From the NCBI RefSeq assembly GCF_963455295.1, contig NZ_OY734020.1, forward strand, positions 2,852,001-2,916,000: 64,000 bases of DNA, given 5' to 3'. The notes beneath the pieces were generated by a model. That model searched no databases. It saw only the letters and a program-made list of their open reading frames with translations, and was not told where the DNA came from. The position numbers were made by a program, and so were the translations under genes. The DNA comes from Candidatus Thiodiazotropha sp. CDECU1. Its GTDB lineage: Bacteria > Pseudomonadota > Gammaproteobacteria > Chromatiales > Chromatiaceae. Positions 8,746 to 17,523 of this stretch are shown here, piece after piece (the first letter of the stretch is position 1; every line of letters begins with the position of its first letter).

Positions 8746-10971
8746 ATGTCCCAACCAGATCAAGCCACCATCGATACGAACAACCAAACAAATAATGAGG
8801 TTGAACAGACCCCCGAAATCGATTTGAACGATCCCAATCTCTACCTCAACAGAGAGTTGACCTGGCTTGCATTCAATAGACGGGTGCTGAACGAGGCCGA
8901 GTTGGAGAAGAATCCCCTGCTGGAGAGGATTAAATTCCTCGCCATCGTCAGTAGCAACCTGGATGAGTTTTTCATGAAACGGATTGGCGGCCTTAAGCAA
9001 CAGGTTGCCGCCGGCCTCACAGCCACAACCGTTGATGGCAGGACTCCCAGGCAGCAATTGACCGAGTGCCATAAGGTAATATGCGAGATGCAGCAGGCGC
9101 AGCAACGCATCTACTATGAACTGCAGGCCAAACTGGAGGAAGCCGGGATACGGATCAGCCAATACGATGCCCTGGATACCGCCCAACAACAAAGCCTACG
9201 CGAACATTTCCAGCAGAATATATTTCCAATGCTGACTCCGTTGGCAATGGACCCAAGCCATCCCTTCCCCTTTATTTCCAATCAAACCCTGAACCTGCTG
9301 GTCACGCTGCGTTTTCCCAGCGGTCACGACCTGCATATGGCAAGGGTCAAGGTGCCGGTCAGCAAGGATGTATCACCACGTCTGATCCAGGTGGATGAAA
9401 GTTATACCTTCGTCACCCTCGATGACCTGATTGCCAACAATCTCGATATGCTTTTCCCTGGCATGAAGATTGAGTCATGCAACCTGTTCCGGGTTACGCG
9501 AAACGCCAACCTGGAGTTGGATCAGGAATCGGCCAATGATCTGTTGGAGGCCATTGAAACAGAACTGCGTGAGCGTCACTTCGCCCCCATCGTACGCCTG
9601 GAGGTCTCCGTGGGGATGAACCCCACCCACCGCGGAATGCTGGCTGCTGAGCTCGGTCTCGATGAAGAACAGGATGTGTTTGAAGTCGATCGCATGATGG
9701 CCCTTCGCGACCTGTTTGAAATCGCCAGCTTGAATTTTCCGGAGCTACGCGATCCACCCCACTACCCGTCCGATCATCCCCAGTTGGCCCATGACCGGCG
9801 CAATATCTTTCATATCATCAGGGAGCATGGCTCTCTGCTGTTGCAGCACCCCTACGAGTCGTTTGCCACCACGGTGGAACGCTTTCTGCACACAGCAGCG
9901 GAAGATCCCAAGGTATTAGCGATAAAGATGACCCTGTATCGCACCTCCGCTGAAGGGAATGTGCTTGACTCACTGATTAAGGCGGCACGCAACGGTAAAC
10001 AGGTAGCGGTGCTGGTAGAACTCAAGGCACGCTTCGATGAAGCGGCAAATATTCGCTGGGCAAGACATCTGGAACAGGCGGGTATCCATGTTACCTATGG
10101 TGTGTTGGGATTGAAGACACACAGCAAGCTGATCATGGTGATACGCAAGGACTACTCCCAGCTACGCCGCTACTATCATATAGGCACGGGCAACTATCAC
10201 GCCGGCACTGCGCGACTCTATACCGATCTGGGCGTACTTGGATGTGACGAGGAGACAGGCAAGGATCTGACAGAGTTGTTCAACTATCTGACCGGCTATT
10301 CTCCACCACCCAGCTATCGTAAGATCCTGGCGGCCCCCTATAACTTGAAACAATCCCTGGTGGGGAAGATCGAGCGGGAGATCGGATTGCATAAGGATGG
10401 AAATCCCGGGCATATCCAGATGAAGATGAATGCCCTTGAGGACCCAGACATCGTCAAGGCCCTCTACAAAGCCACCCAAGCCGGCGTCAAGGTTGAACTC
10501 ATCGTCAGGGATACCTGTCGTTTCCGTCCCGGCATTCCCGGCCTGAGTGAGAGTGGCAGCGTGGTGAGCATCATCGGACGCTTCCTGGAACATGCACGCA
10601 TCAGTTACTTTCTCAACGGTGGCAATGAGGAGTACTTCATCGGCTCCGCCGATCTGATGCAACGCAATCTGATGCAGCGGGTGGAAGTATTGACCCCGGT
10701 GGAATCACCGGCACTGCGCCAGGAGATCCGCTTGATTCTGGATGTGCAACTGGGAGACAAGCACAACGCCTGGGATATGACTTCCGACGGTACTTATGTA
10801 CGACGTATACCCGACCCAGGTGAGACATCTCTCAATTGCCAGGAGACCCTGATCGGTGTTGTTGAACGGCGTTTGGCTGCGGCGAAAAAACATCGGGAAA
10901 AGCGCATGCGCGAAAAGCTCATGAACCATTTCAAACAGCGCCTGAAAAGTAACAATCAGGATCTGTCCTGA
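8746..10971 (+). CDS. ppk1: Polyphosphate kinase 1
   Basis: This 741-residue enzyme reversibly polymerises the gamma phosphate of ATP into polyphosphate. It has the family's four-domain layout and length. Both conserved catalytic histidine regions are present: GLKTHSKLIMVIR with HIGTGNYH, and GRFLEHARISYF, followed by EYFIGSADLMQRNL. It lies about 100 bases downstream of the phosphoglycerate mutase gene and about 1.5 kb from phoBR, so phosphate control is plausible, although I saw no clear Pho box upstream. Its 3' end overlaps the convergent CNNM gene by 16 bases. No exopolyphosphatase gene is adjacent. Confidence 0.95.
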   Translation: MSQPDQATIDTNNQTNNEVEQTPEIDLNDPNLYLNRELTWLAFNRRVLNEAELEKNPLLERIKFLAIVSSNLDEFFMKRIGGLKQQVAAGLTATTVDGRTPRQQLTECHKVICEMQQAQQRIYYELQAKLEEAGIRISQYDALDTAQQQSLREHFQQNIFPMLTPLAMDPSHPFPFISNQTLNLLVTLRFPSGHDLHMARVKVPVSKDVSPRLIQVDESYTFVTLDDLIANNLDMLFPGMKIESCNLFRVTRNANLELDQESANDLLEAIETELRERHFAPIVRLEVSVGMNPTHRGMLAAELGLDEEQDVFEVDRMMALRDLFEIASLNFPELRDPPHYPSDHPQLAHDRRNIFHIIREHGSLLLQHPYESFATTVERFLHTAAEDPKVLAIKMTLYRTSAEGNVLDSLIKAARNGKQVAVLVELKARFDEAANIRWARHLEQAGIHVTYGVLGLKTHSKLIMVIRKDYSQLRRYYHIGTGNYHAGTARLYTDLGVLGCDEETGKDLTELFNYLTGYSPPPSYRKILAAPYNLKQSLVGKIEREIGLHKDGNPGHIQMKMNALEDPDIVKALYKATQAGVKVELIVRDTCRFRPGIPGLSESGSVVSIIGRFLEHARISYFLNGGNEEYFIGSADLMQRNLMQRVEVLTPVESPALRQEIRLILDVQLGDKHNAWDMTSDGTYVRRIPDPGETSLNCQETLIGVVERRLAAAKKHREKRMREKLMNHFKQRLKSNNQDLS

Positions 10972-12227
10972 GTGTCTAGCGCAACCTTATCCTGACGGGC
11001 GGCGGTGCGCCGTAGCACCACTTGATGAATGCGTCGCATGGAGGCGTCCTGCACATGTACCTCAAGTCCATCCAATTCGAACTTCTCGTCTTTTTCGGGA
11101 ATTCTCTCCGTGTGCTCGAGTAGCCAACGATTGATTGTATCGGTGGGCTTACCGGGTATATCCATGTCGTAGTACTCTTCAACCACACGCAGTTCAGCAG
11201 TTCCCTGTACCAATACCTTGCCCTCGCCCAACACCATCAGGTCATTGGGCTTTTCATCAGTCTCGTCATATATCTCACCCACCAACTCTTCCAGCATATC
11301 CTCCAGGGAAACCACTCCCAGCATGGCGCCGTGTTCATCCACCACCACGGCCAGATGGATGCTTTTGGTCTTGAGGGTACGAATCAGTTCATCGATGGTT
11401 GTGTTGGATGGGGTATAGAGGGGTTCCTGCCCCAGCTCAGAGATAGCTACGTCCAATTCACCGGATACGACATTTCTGATCAGATCACGCAGCAATACCA
11501 TACTGATGATCTCTTCCGGATCCTCGTTGTAGAGCGGAATGCGTGAGAATCCCTCGCGCATAATCTCTGGCAAGACATCCCGTATCGTACGTCGGCCGTC
11601 GAGGCGGAAGACCTGCCTTCTGGGGGTCATGACATCTTCGGCCTTCAGGTCGTTGAAGTTGAAGATTCGTTCGATCATCTCCCTCTCGCCGGTATCGATA
11701 ACCCCCTCTTCCTCACCATGCTCCACCATGGTGATCACCTCGTGCTCAGTTACCAGGGGATCATCCATTGCCTTGGTGGACGATTGCACCCAATTCGTGA
11801 TCTGCAGGAACAGCCAGACCAAGGGATAGATGAAGCGCATGAAGCCGACGATCAGCGGGGCGATAAACAGCGAGATCCGTTCAGAGAAACGGGTTGCCAG
11901 GCTCTTGGGTGTAATCTCGCCAAATACCAGGATCAGAATGGTCAAAACACCCACGGCTATACCGGGGCCGGAATCACCAAAATAGTCGGTCGCAATAACC
12001 GTTGCCATGGCAGAAGCCGCGATATTGACTACGTTGTTGCCGATCAGAATGGTAATCAGCATGCGGCTCGGGTCTTTTTTCAGAAGATAGAGGGCATGAG
12101 CTCCATTCCTACCCTCCTTGTACAGTGCTTCCGCACGAGCCATCGATAGGTTTATCAGAGCGGTCTCTGAACCAGAAAAAACGCCTGAGAGCACTAGTAG
12201 CAGTGCCAGAATGAGATAACTTTCCAC
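10956..12227 (-). CDS. CNNM/CorC-HlyC family membrane protein (DUF21, CBS pair)
   Basis: This 423-residue inner-membrane protein has an N-terminal DUF21/CNNM domain with about four membrane segments (residues 1-190, GVFSGSETALINLS motif). A CBS pair follows (about 200-330, VMTPRRQVFRLDG and VVDEHGAMLGVVSLEDMLEELVG), then a C-terminal CorC_HlyC domain. Relatives are described as magnesium or cobalt efflux proteins, and some as polyamine exporters; the substrate here is unknown. It is convergent with ppk1, overlapping by 16 bases, and divergent from phoB across a 300-base AT-rich region. Confidence 0.85.
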   Translation of the reverse strand: MESYLILALLLVLSGVFSGSETALINLSMARAEALYKEGRNGAHALYLLKKDPSRMLITILIGNNVVNIAASAMATVIATDYFGDSGPGIAVGVLTILILVFGEITPKSLATRFSERISLFIAPLIVGFMRFIYPLVWLFLQITNWVQSSTKAMDDPLVTEHEVITMVEHGEEEGVIDTGEREMIERIFNFNDLKAEDVMTPRRQVFRLDGRRTIRDVLPEIMREGFSRIPLYNEDPEEIISMVLLRDLIRNVVSGELDVAISELGQEPLYTPSNTTIDELIRTLKTKSIHLAVVVDEHGAMLGVVSLEDMLEELVGEIYDETDEKPNDLMVLGEGKVLVQGTAELRVVEEYYDMDIPGKPTDTINRWLLEHTERIPEKDEKFELDGLEVHVQDASMRRIHQVVLRRTAARQDKVALDTQDRS

Positions 12228-12538
12228 GAAGTGTCTACATTAATCCTGACGGATATGGCCCAAGCTGTGATTATCACTGCTAAGGCACTGAATCACAACC
12301 ATACAAAGCCAATTTTAATGTATCCATTCTAATTTATGGTGCAATACTACCCAGTAAAATAGTCAATATACTAGTGATATTCCTTATGTATAACATATAA
12401 TTAGCATATCCAGTTTAAACATGGGCTAAAAAGTTTCCCCACAGTAATCTCTCAAACCTCAGGAAAAGAGTATAGCCTCCCTCAATAGCATGGTAGGGGT
12501 CTCTTCCCACTCCATCAAATAGCTTGGCGCACAGACAA
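12228..12538. other. AT-rich divergent intergenic region upstream of phoB
   Basis: About 300 bases separate the divergent CNNM and phoB genes. The region is markedly AT-rich (12300-12420) and must hold both promoters. I looked for a Pho box (two CTGTCAT-like half sites, 11 bases apart) and found no convincing match. No open frame of note, tRNA or terminator was seen. Confidence 0.5.
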
Positions 12539-13249
12539 ATGCAACGGATACTGATGGTAGAAGACGAACCCGAGGTCAGGGAGATGATTCGATATATTCT
12601 CGAAACGAAGGGATATGGAGTTGATGAAGCCGATAACGCCCAGGAGGCCCGTCGCCTGCTATCTCAGCAAACCTATGACCTGATCCTGATGGACTGGATG
12701 CTCCCCGGTAGATCAGGACTGGAACTGACCAGGGAATTGAAACAGATGGCCCGGTCAAACACCCCTCCGATCATTATGCTGACAGCCAGATCTGAAGAAT
12801 CGGACAAGGTAAATGGTCTGGACAGCGGCGCGGACGATTACATCACCAAACCCTTTTCACCCAAGGAGATGTTGGCCCGCATCAAAGCAGTGATCCGCAG
12901 GAATAGCGCACCAGAGACAGATAAAGGTGTGGAATTTGCCGGTCTGTGTATCGAACCCAACAGCCACAGCGTATCAATCAACGGCTCCCCCCTGCATCTC
13001 TCCCCGGCTGAATATCGCTTGCTCTATTTTTTCATGACTCACCCGGACCGGGTCTATAGTCGCAACCAGATTCTGGATTACGTTTGGGGTGCCACTGCCA
13101 GTGTGGACGAACGAACGGTAGATGTGCATATACGACGCCTGCGAAAACAGCTCACTCCCTCAGGCCATAAAAATTTTCTACAAACCGTGCGTGGTGTAGG
13201 TTATCGTTTTACCCCTGGCAACATCCAACAAGAGCGGCCGTCATCGTGA
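12539..13249 (+). CDS. phoB: Phosphate regulon response regulator PhoB
   Basis: This OmpR/PhoB-type regulator is 236 residues from the start MQRILMVEDE, which matches the usual PhoB N terminus; a TTG 15 bases upstream (12524) is the alternative. The receiver domain has the acidic pair in VEDEPEVREM, the phospho-acceptor in LILMDWMLPG and the lysine in ITKPFSP. The C-terminal winged helix has SPAEYRLLYF and VDVHIRRLRKQL. When phosphorylated by PhoR it activates phosphate-starvation genes. Its TGA overlaps the GTG of phoR, indicating translational coupling. Confidence 0.93.
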   Translation: MQRILMVEDEPEVREMIRYILETKGYGVDEADNAQEARRLLSQQTYDLILMDWMLPGRSGLELTRELKQMARSNTPPIIMLTARSEESDKVNGLDSGADDYITKPFSPKEMLARIKAVIRRNSAPETDKGVEFAGLCIEPNSHSVSINGSPLHLSPAEYRLLYFFMTHPDRVYSRNQILDYVWGATASVDERTVDVHIRRLRKQLTPSGHKNFLQTVRGVGYRFTPGNIQQERPSS

Positions 13250-14625
13250 GGGACTATCTGAAAATTGAAATCAATCATCTGCTCGGAAGCCTGCTCATCT
13301 TCATTCCTATAGGATATCTTCTGCAACAAATACCGGTAGCGATCGCATTAGCCTTTATTGCCTATTTCTCCAAACATGCTTACTACCTGACCAAGCTTGC
13401 CTATCTGATCAACCAGGGTGCACGCATTGATCCACCCTACCCAGCGGACATTTGGGGATTGATCTACAAAGAACTCTCACGATTCCGTTCCAGGAGCCGG
13501 AAACGCAAAAGGACACTCAGCCGCTTTGCTTCGCGATTCAGAAAGGTAACCAGTTCTATTCCCGATGGATTGATATTACTGAATAAATCCGCCGGCATCG
13601 AGTGGGCGAACCCAGCTGCCAACCAGCTTTTGAACATCAGTTGGCCGCGGGATGAAAATACTCCATTGAGTGAACATATCAAACATGAAGAGCTCTCTGA
13701 GTATCTGAAGAATCCAGACTACTCGAAACCTCTTGAGCTACCCTCCCCGACCAATAAGGCGGTAATCATCTCGCTTCGGGTTACCCCCTTTGGTGGAAAG
13801 AAGGCACAGCGCCTGGTAGTGGCGAGGGACATCACCGATGTTTATAAACTCAATCAGACCAGACGGGATTTTGTCTCCAATGTCTCCCACGAACTCCGCA
13901 CCCCCCTCACTGTCATCGCTGGGTATCTGGAGAATCTCAGCGATAATGATATGTTGCCGTTTCAGGAGCGTCCCTTTACCTTGATGGTGCAACAGGCAGA
14001 CCGGATGAACAGCATCATCAACGATCTGCTCACCCTCTCTCGACTCGAACTGGGACGTGCCGCATCCGCGGAAAAACCGGTTGCCATTCCGGAGCTACTG
14101 CGCAGGATAATCGACCAGGCTCAGCTACTGGCGGAACAGAAGGGGGGGTACAAAATCACTCTGGACGTGAATGACAGCCTCTGGTTGCTCGGTGAAGAGA
14201 GCGAGTTGATGAGTGCATTTTCGAATCTTGTCTTCAATGCCATTATCCACTCACCCCCCGGTACGGAGATAACCGTCACCTGGTTACGTCTTGAGAACGA
14301 GGCTTGTCTTACCGTAACGGACACCGGGCCTGGTATCGAGGAACGCCACATACCACGCTTGACCGAACGTTTCTATCGGGTTGATAAGGCCCGATCACGT
14401 CAATCAGGGGGTACTGGATTGGGATTGGCAATTGTCAAACATATAATCGGTCGACACGATGGGGAGTTGAGGATATCGAGCCAGTTGGGTGTCGGTAGCA
14501 GTTTTACCTGCGCCTTTCCCGAAGAGGTGACGCTTAACAAACCCTTGACAGCTCCTGACAAGGAAGAGGCCGTAAATAGCGCCAATGACGAACAGCCTGA
14601 ATTAACGCATTCCTCTCCTGAATAA
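13246..14625 (+). CDS. phoR: Phosphate regulon sensor histidine kinase PhoR
   Basis: The 459-residue kinase starts at a GTG overlapping the phoB stop. It has two closely spaced N-terminal membrane segments (about 15-50), a basic linker, a PAS domain (about 95-205), a dimerisation domain with the phospho-histidine in FVSNVSHELRTPLT, and an ATPase domain with NLVFNAIIHS, DTGPGIEE and GGTGLGLAIVK. It autophosphorylates and passes the phosphate to PhoB, normally under control of the PstSCAB transporter and PhoU, which are not in this window. About 35 residues of polar C-terminal tail extend beyond the ATPase domain. Confidence 0.92.
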   Translation: MRDYLKIEINHLLGSLLIFIPIGYLLQQIPVAIALAFIAYFSKHAYYLTKLAYLINQGARIDPPYPADIWGLIYKELSRFRSRSRKRKRTLSRFASRFRKVTSSIPDGLILLNKSAGIEWANPAANQLLNISWPRDENTPLSEHIKHEELSEYLKNPDYSKPLELPSPTNKAVIISLRVTPFGGKKAQRLVVARDITDVYKLNQTRRDFVSNVSHELRTPLTVIAGYLENLSDNDMLPFQERPFTLMVQQADRMNSIINDLLTLSRLELGRAASAEKPVAIPELLRRIIDQAQLLAEQKGGYKITLDVNDSLWLLGEESELMSAFSNLVFNAIIHSPPGTEITVTWLRLENEACLTVTDTGPGIEERHIPRLTERFYRVDKARSRQSGGTGLGLAIVKHIIGRHDGELRISSQLGVGSSFTCAFPEEVTLNKPLTAPDKEEAVNSANDEQPELTHSSPE

Positions 14626-14629
14626 GCCT

Positions 14630-14941
14630 CTATTCCATCTGCTCGGCAAAGCTCTCCGCATAGGACTGATTCACTCGGTCACGCAGTTCCTTGCCGGGTT
14701 TGAAGTGAGGAACATATTTGCCGGAAAGTGCGACCGTTTTACCCGTTTTCGGATTGCGTCCCATCCTTGGTGGCCGATAGTGAAGTGAGAAACTACCAAA
14801 TCCGCGAATCTCAATCCTCTCTCCCGATGCCAGAGATTGACTCATGTGTTCAATCATACACTTAACAGCCAACTCTACATCACGATAGGCAAGATGGCTC
14901 TGCTCCTTGGCAATAATCTCAATCAGTTCGGATTTTGTCAT
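14630..14941 (-). CDS. ihfB: Integration host factor beta subunit
   Basis: The 103-residue protein from [14 protein letters not shown] is a DNABII family member with the DNA-bending arm [15 protein letters not shown] and the [10 protein letters not shown] segment. With IhfA it bends DNA sharply and helps regulation, replication and recombination. The start at 14941 has TTGGAGAAC upstream and matches known IhfB N termini; an earlier in-frame ATG at 14983 would lie inside a strong hairpin. It is the last gene of the gyrA-to-ihfB block, 98 bases after rpsA, and ends four bases from convergent phoR. Confidence 0.93.
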   Translation of the reverse strand: MTKSELIEIIAKEQSHLAYRDVELAVKCMIEHMSQSLASGERIEIRGFGSFSLHYRPPRMGRNPKTGKTVALSGKYVPHFKPGKELRDRVNQSYAESFAEQME

Positions 14942-14973
14942 TCTTGTCAGTTCTCCAATTTGCCGATAATTCA

Positions 14974-14997
14974 GGGCCCGCACTTTAGTGCGGGCCC
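14974..14997 (-). promoter_or_regulatory. Perfect GC-rich hairpin between rpsA and ihfB
   Basis: An 11-base perfect inverted repeat (GGGCCCGCACT and its complement) is separated by only two bases. It sits 33 bases upstream of the ihfB start, in the transcript leaving rpsA. No T-run follows it, so it is not a canonical intrinsic terminator on the minus strand. It may act as an RNA processing or stability barrier between two genes needed at different levels, or as a weak attenuator. Function is inferred only from the structure and position. Confidence 0.55.
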
Positions 14998-15039
14998 CGA
15001 TCCCTTGAATTAGGAATCTATCGATTTCGACTCCTGGCT

Positions 15040-16716
15040 CTATTCGCCTTGATTATCCATCTGCTCTTTCAACAAATCACCCAATGTCGGGGCACTGGTT
15101 GCCGCATCACGTGCGTAGCCCTTGATAGCGGCTGCCTCTTCATCAGCATCCTTGGCTTTGATAGAGAGTGTGATGGAGCGGTTCTTACGATCCACACCAA
15201 TAAACTTCGCTTCTATCTCATCGCCTTCCTTCAGGACACTGCGCGCATCCTCTACCCGATCGCGGGACAGTTCAGAGGCCCGCAGGTATCCATCAACACC
15301 CTCAGCCAGGTTAATCACGGCACCCTTGGCATCAATCTCTGCAACTTTACCTCTAACGAAACTGCCTTTCTCGTTGGCCGCCACAAATGAGGAGAAGGGA
15401 TCCTGTGCAAGTTGCTTGATGCCCAGCGAGATGCGTTCGCGCTCTGGGTCGACCGAGAGGACCACGGTTTCAACTTCATCGCCCTTCTTGAAATTGCGAA
15501 TCGCATCCTCACCCTCATCATCCCAAGAGATGTCAGACAGGTGAATCAGACCATCTATGCCGCCATCAAGGCCGATGAAAATACCAAAATCGGTAATCGA
15601 CTTGATATTACCTGTAACATGGTCGCCCTTCTTATGGGTAGCGGCAAACTCATCCCAGGGATTAGGCTTGCATTGCTTGATACCGAGCGAGACACGACGC
15701 CTCTCCTCATCGATATCCAACACCATGACTTCCACCTCGTCACCGAGGGAGACGATCTTGGAAGGATGAACATTCTTGTTGGTCCAATCCATCTCTGAAA
15801 CATGCACCAGACCTTCAACACCCTCTTCGATTTCAACGAAACATCCGTAATCGGCAATATTGGTAACCTTGCCGAAGAGACGGGTGCCTTCCGGGTAACG
15901 ACGCGCCAATGCAACCCATGGATCATCACCCATCTGCTTGAGACCAAGCGAGACACGATTACGTTCACGGTCAAACTTCAAGATCTTGACGTTTATCTCA
16001 TCACCGATCTCAACAACCTCGGAAGGATGTTTAACACGCTTCCACGCCATATCGGTAATATGCAGCAATCCATCGATGCCACCGAGATCGACAAACGCGC
16101 CGTAATCGGTGAGGTTCTTCACCACACCCTTGATCTCTTGACCTTCCTGCAGATTTTCGAGCAGCTTATCGCGCTCTTCACTGTACTCTTGTTCAACAAC
16201 GGCGCGGCGAGAGACCACCACGTTGTTGCGTCGGCGATCCAGTTTGATCACCTTGAATTCAAGATCTTTTCCTTCCAAATAGGCAGTGTCGCGTACTGGA
16301 CGAACATCGACCAGAGAGCCGGGAAGAAAAGCACGGATATCATTCAGTTCTACGGTGAATCCGCCTTTAACCTTACCGTTGATACGACCGATAACGGTCT
16401 CTTCTGCCTCATGCGCCTTTTCAAGCACTTTCCAAGCCTGATCACGCTTGGCTTTTTCACGAGAGAGTCTGGTTGCACCAAACCCATCCTCAACAGCATC
16501 CAGTGCGACCTCTACCTGATCACCAATCTCAACTTCGATCTCTCCGTGATGATTGAGAAACTGGTCACGGGGAATAACACCTTCTGATTTGAGGCCGGCA
16601 TTGACAATTACGGCCTCAGAAGTGATATCCAGGACAGTGCCTATGATAATGGCTCCACTGCGGAGTTGGGTACTGGAGAGACTCTCCTCAAATAATTCTG
16701 CAAAACTTTCGGTCAT
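15040..16716 (-). CDS. rpsA: 30S ribosomal protein S1
   Basis: The 558-residue protein starting [13 protein letters not shown] contains six S1 RNA-binding repeats, the usual gammaproteobacterial length and layout. Clear copies are [39 protein letters not shown] and [20 protein letters not shown]1 brings mRNA to the 30S subunit and helps initiation on structured leaders. The start at 16716 has AGGAAA nine bases upstream; an earlier ATG at 16740 would lie on the wrong side of it. It lies between cmk and ihfB, the standard order. Confidence 0.97.
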   Translation of the reverse strand: MTESFAELFEESLSSTQLRSGAIIIGTVLDITSEAVIVNAGLKSEGVIPRDQFLNHHGEIEVEIGDQVEVALDAVEDGFGATRLSREKAKRDQAWKVLEKAHEAEETVIGRINGKVKGGFTVELNDIRAFLPGSLVDVRPVRDTAYLEGKDLEFKVIKLDRRRNNVVVSRRAVVEQEYSEERDKLLENLQEGQEIKGVVKNLTDYGAFVDLGGIDGLLHITDMAWKRVKHPSEVVEIGDEINVKILKFDRERNRVSLGLKQMGDDPWVALARRYPEGTRLFGKVTNIADYGCFVEIEEGVEGLVHVSEMDWTNKNVHPSKIVSLGDEVEVMVLDIDEERRRVSLGIKQCKPNPWDEFAATHKKGDHVTGNIKSITDFGIFIGLDGGIDGLIHLSDISWDDEGEDAIRNFKKGDEVETVVLSVDPERERISLGIKQLAQDPFSSFVAANEKGSFVRGKVAEIDAKGAVINLAEGVDGYLRASELSRDRVEDARSVLKEGDEIEAKFIGVDRKNRSITLSIKAKDADEEAAAIKGYARDAATSAPTLGDLLKEQMDNQGE

Positions 16717-16795
16717 GGGATTGAGTTTCCTGCAACACAAGGTTGCATTGGCTGGACTAAAATAGTTAGTTTTTTGTCTGCCAAGTTGTTAGGTT

Positions 16796-16819
16796 AAAAA
16801 TTAAGCCGGTAAACCCGGC
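16796..16819 (-). terminator. Possible intrinsic terminator or attenuator after cmk
   Basis: Read on the minus strand, a GCCGG-GTTTA-CCGGC hairpin (16819-16805) is followed by TTAATTTTTAA. It lies 30 bases beyond the cmk stop and about 80 bases before rpsA. The stem is short and the T-run interrupted, so termination would be partial. This would let rpsA be driven mainly from its own promoter in the AT-rich stretch 16741-16800. Confidence 0.4.
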
Positions 16820-16848
16820 CGCCAAGTCTTAACCGCTGAGTCAGTGGA

Positions 16849-17523
16849 TTATCGCTGAAGATCGGGCAGGGCCATGCTTATATTAAACATCGCCTGCTCA
16901 TATACCTCATCGATACTCATCGCCGTCGAATCCAGCTGGTATGCTGATTCCGCAGCGATGAGCGGCGCCACGGCACGTTTGCTGTCGCGCTCATCCCGTT
17001 CTCTGATCTCCTCAGTAAGACGGGCGAGATTAACACCTAACCCCTTTCCCTTCAACTGTTTATAGCGTCTTTGCGCCCTCTCCTCGGCACTTGCGGTGAG
17101 AAATATCTTGACCGCCGCCTGGGGGAAAACCACTGTCCCCATATCGCGCCCATCCGCAACCAGGCCTGGTGCTTTGGCGTAGTTCCGCTGCCACGCCAGC
17201 AATGCTTCACGAACCTGAGGGATTGCAGCCACCTTTGACGCCGCATTGCCGATGGTCTCCGTTCGTATGGCCCCCGCGACATCTTCACCGGCCAGCAGGA
17301 CCATTCCCTGATCGAATGATAGCGGCATGTTTTTCGCCATTTCTGTAATTTTATCTACGTTATCACCACTGATACCAGCACGTTCGACCATTAACCCCAA
17401 AACACGATAAATCGCACCGCTGTCGAGAAAATGCCAACCTAGGGTCTCAGCGATGCGTTGCGCAAGGGTTCCCTTACCCGATCCGGAGGGTCCATCCACG
17501 GTAATTACCGGTACCCCAGTCAC
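16849..17523 (-). CDS. cmk: Cytidylate kinase
   Basis: The 224-residue P-loop kinase has GPSGSGKG near the N terminus and the family signatures FLDSGAIYRVL and VADGRDMGTVVFP. It phosphorylates CMP and dCMP to the diphosphates in pyrimidine salvage and RNA turnover. It starts at a GTG whose first base overlaps the aroA stop by one base (TAGTG). The start gives the canonical spacing from the N terminus to the P-loop. Confidence 0.95.
   Translation of the reverse strand: MTGVPVITVDGPSGSGKGTLAQRIAETLGWHFLDSGAIYRVLGLMVERAGISGDNVDKITEMAKNMPLSFDQGMVLLAGEDVAGAIRTETIGNAASKVAAIPQVREALLAWQRNYAKAPGLVADGRDMGTVVFPQAAVKIFLTASAEERAQRRYKQLKGKGLGVNLARLTEEIRERDERDSKRAVAPLIAAESAYQLDSTAMSIDEVYEQAMFNISMALPDLQR

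Noticed and set aside
12228-12538. Pho box upstream of phoB
   Set aside because: No pair of CTGTCAT-like half sites at 11-base spacing was found; CAGTAATCTCTCAA near 12440 is too far from consensus.
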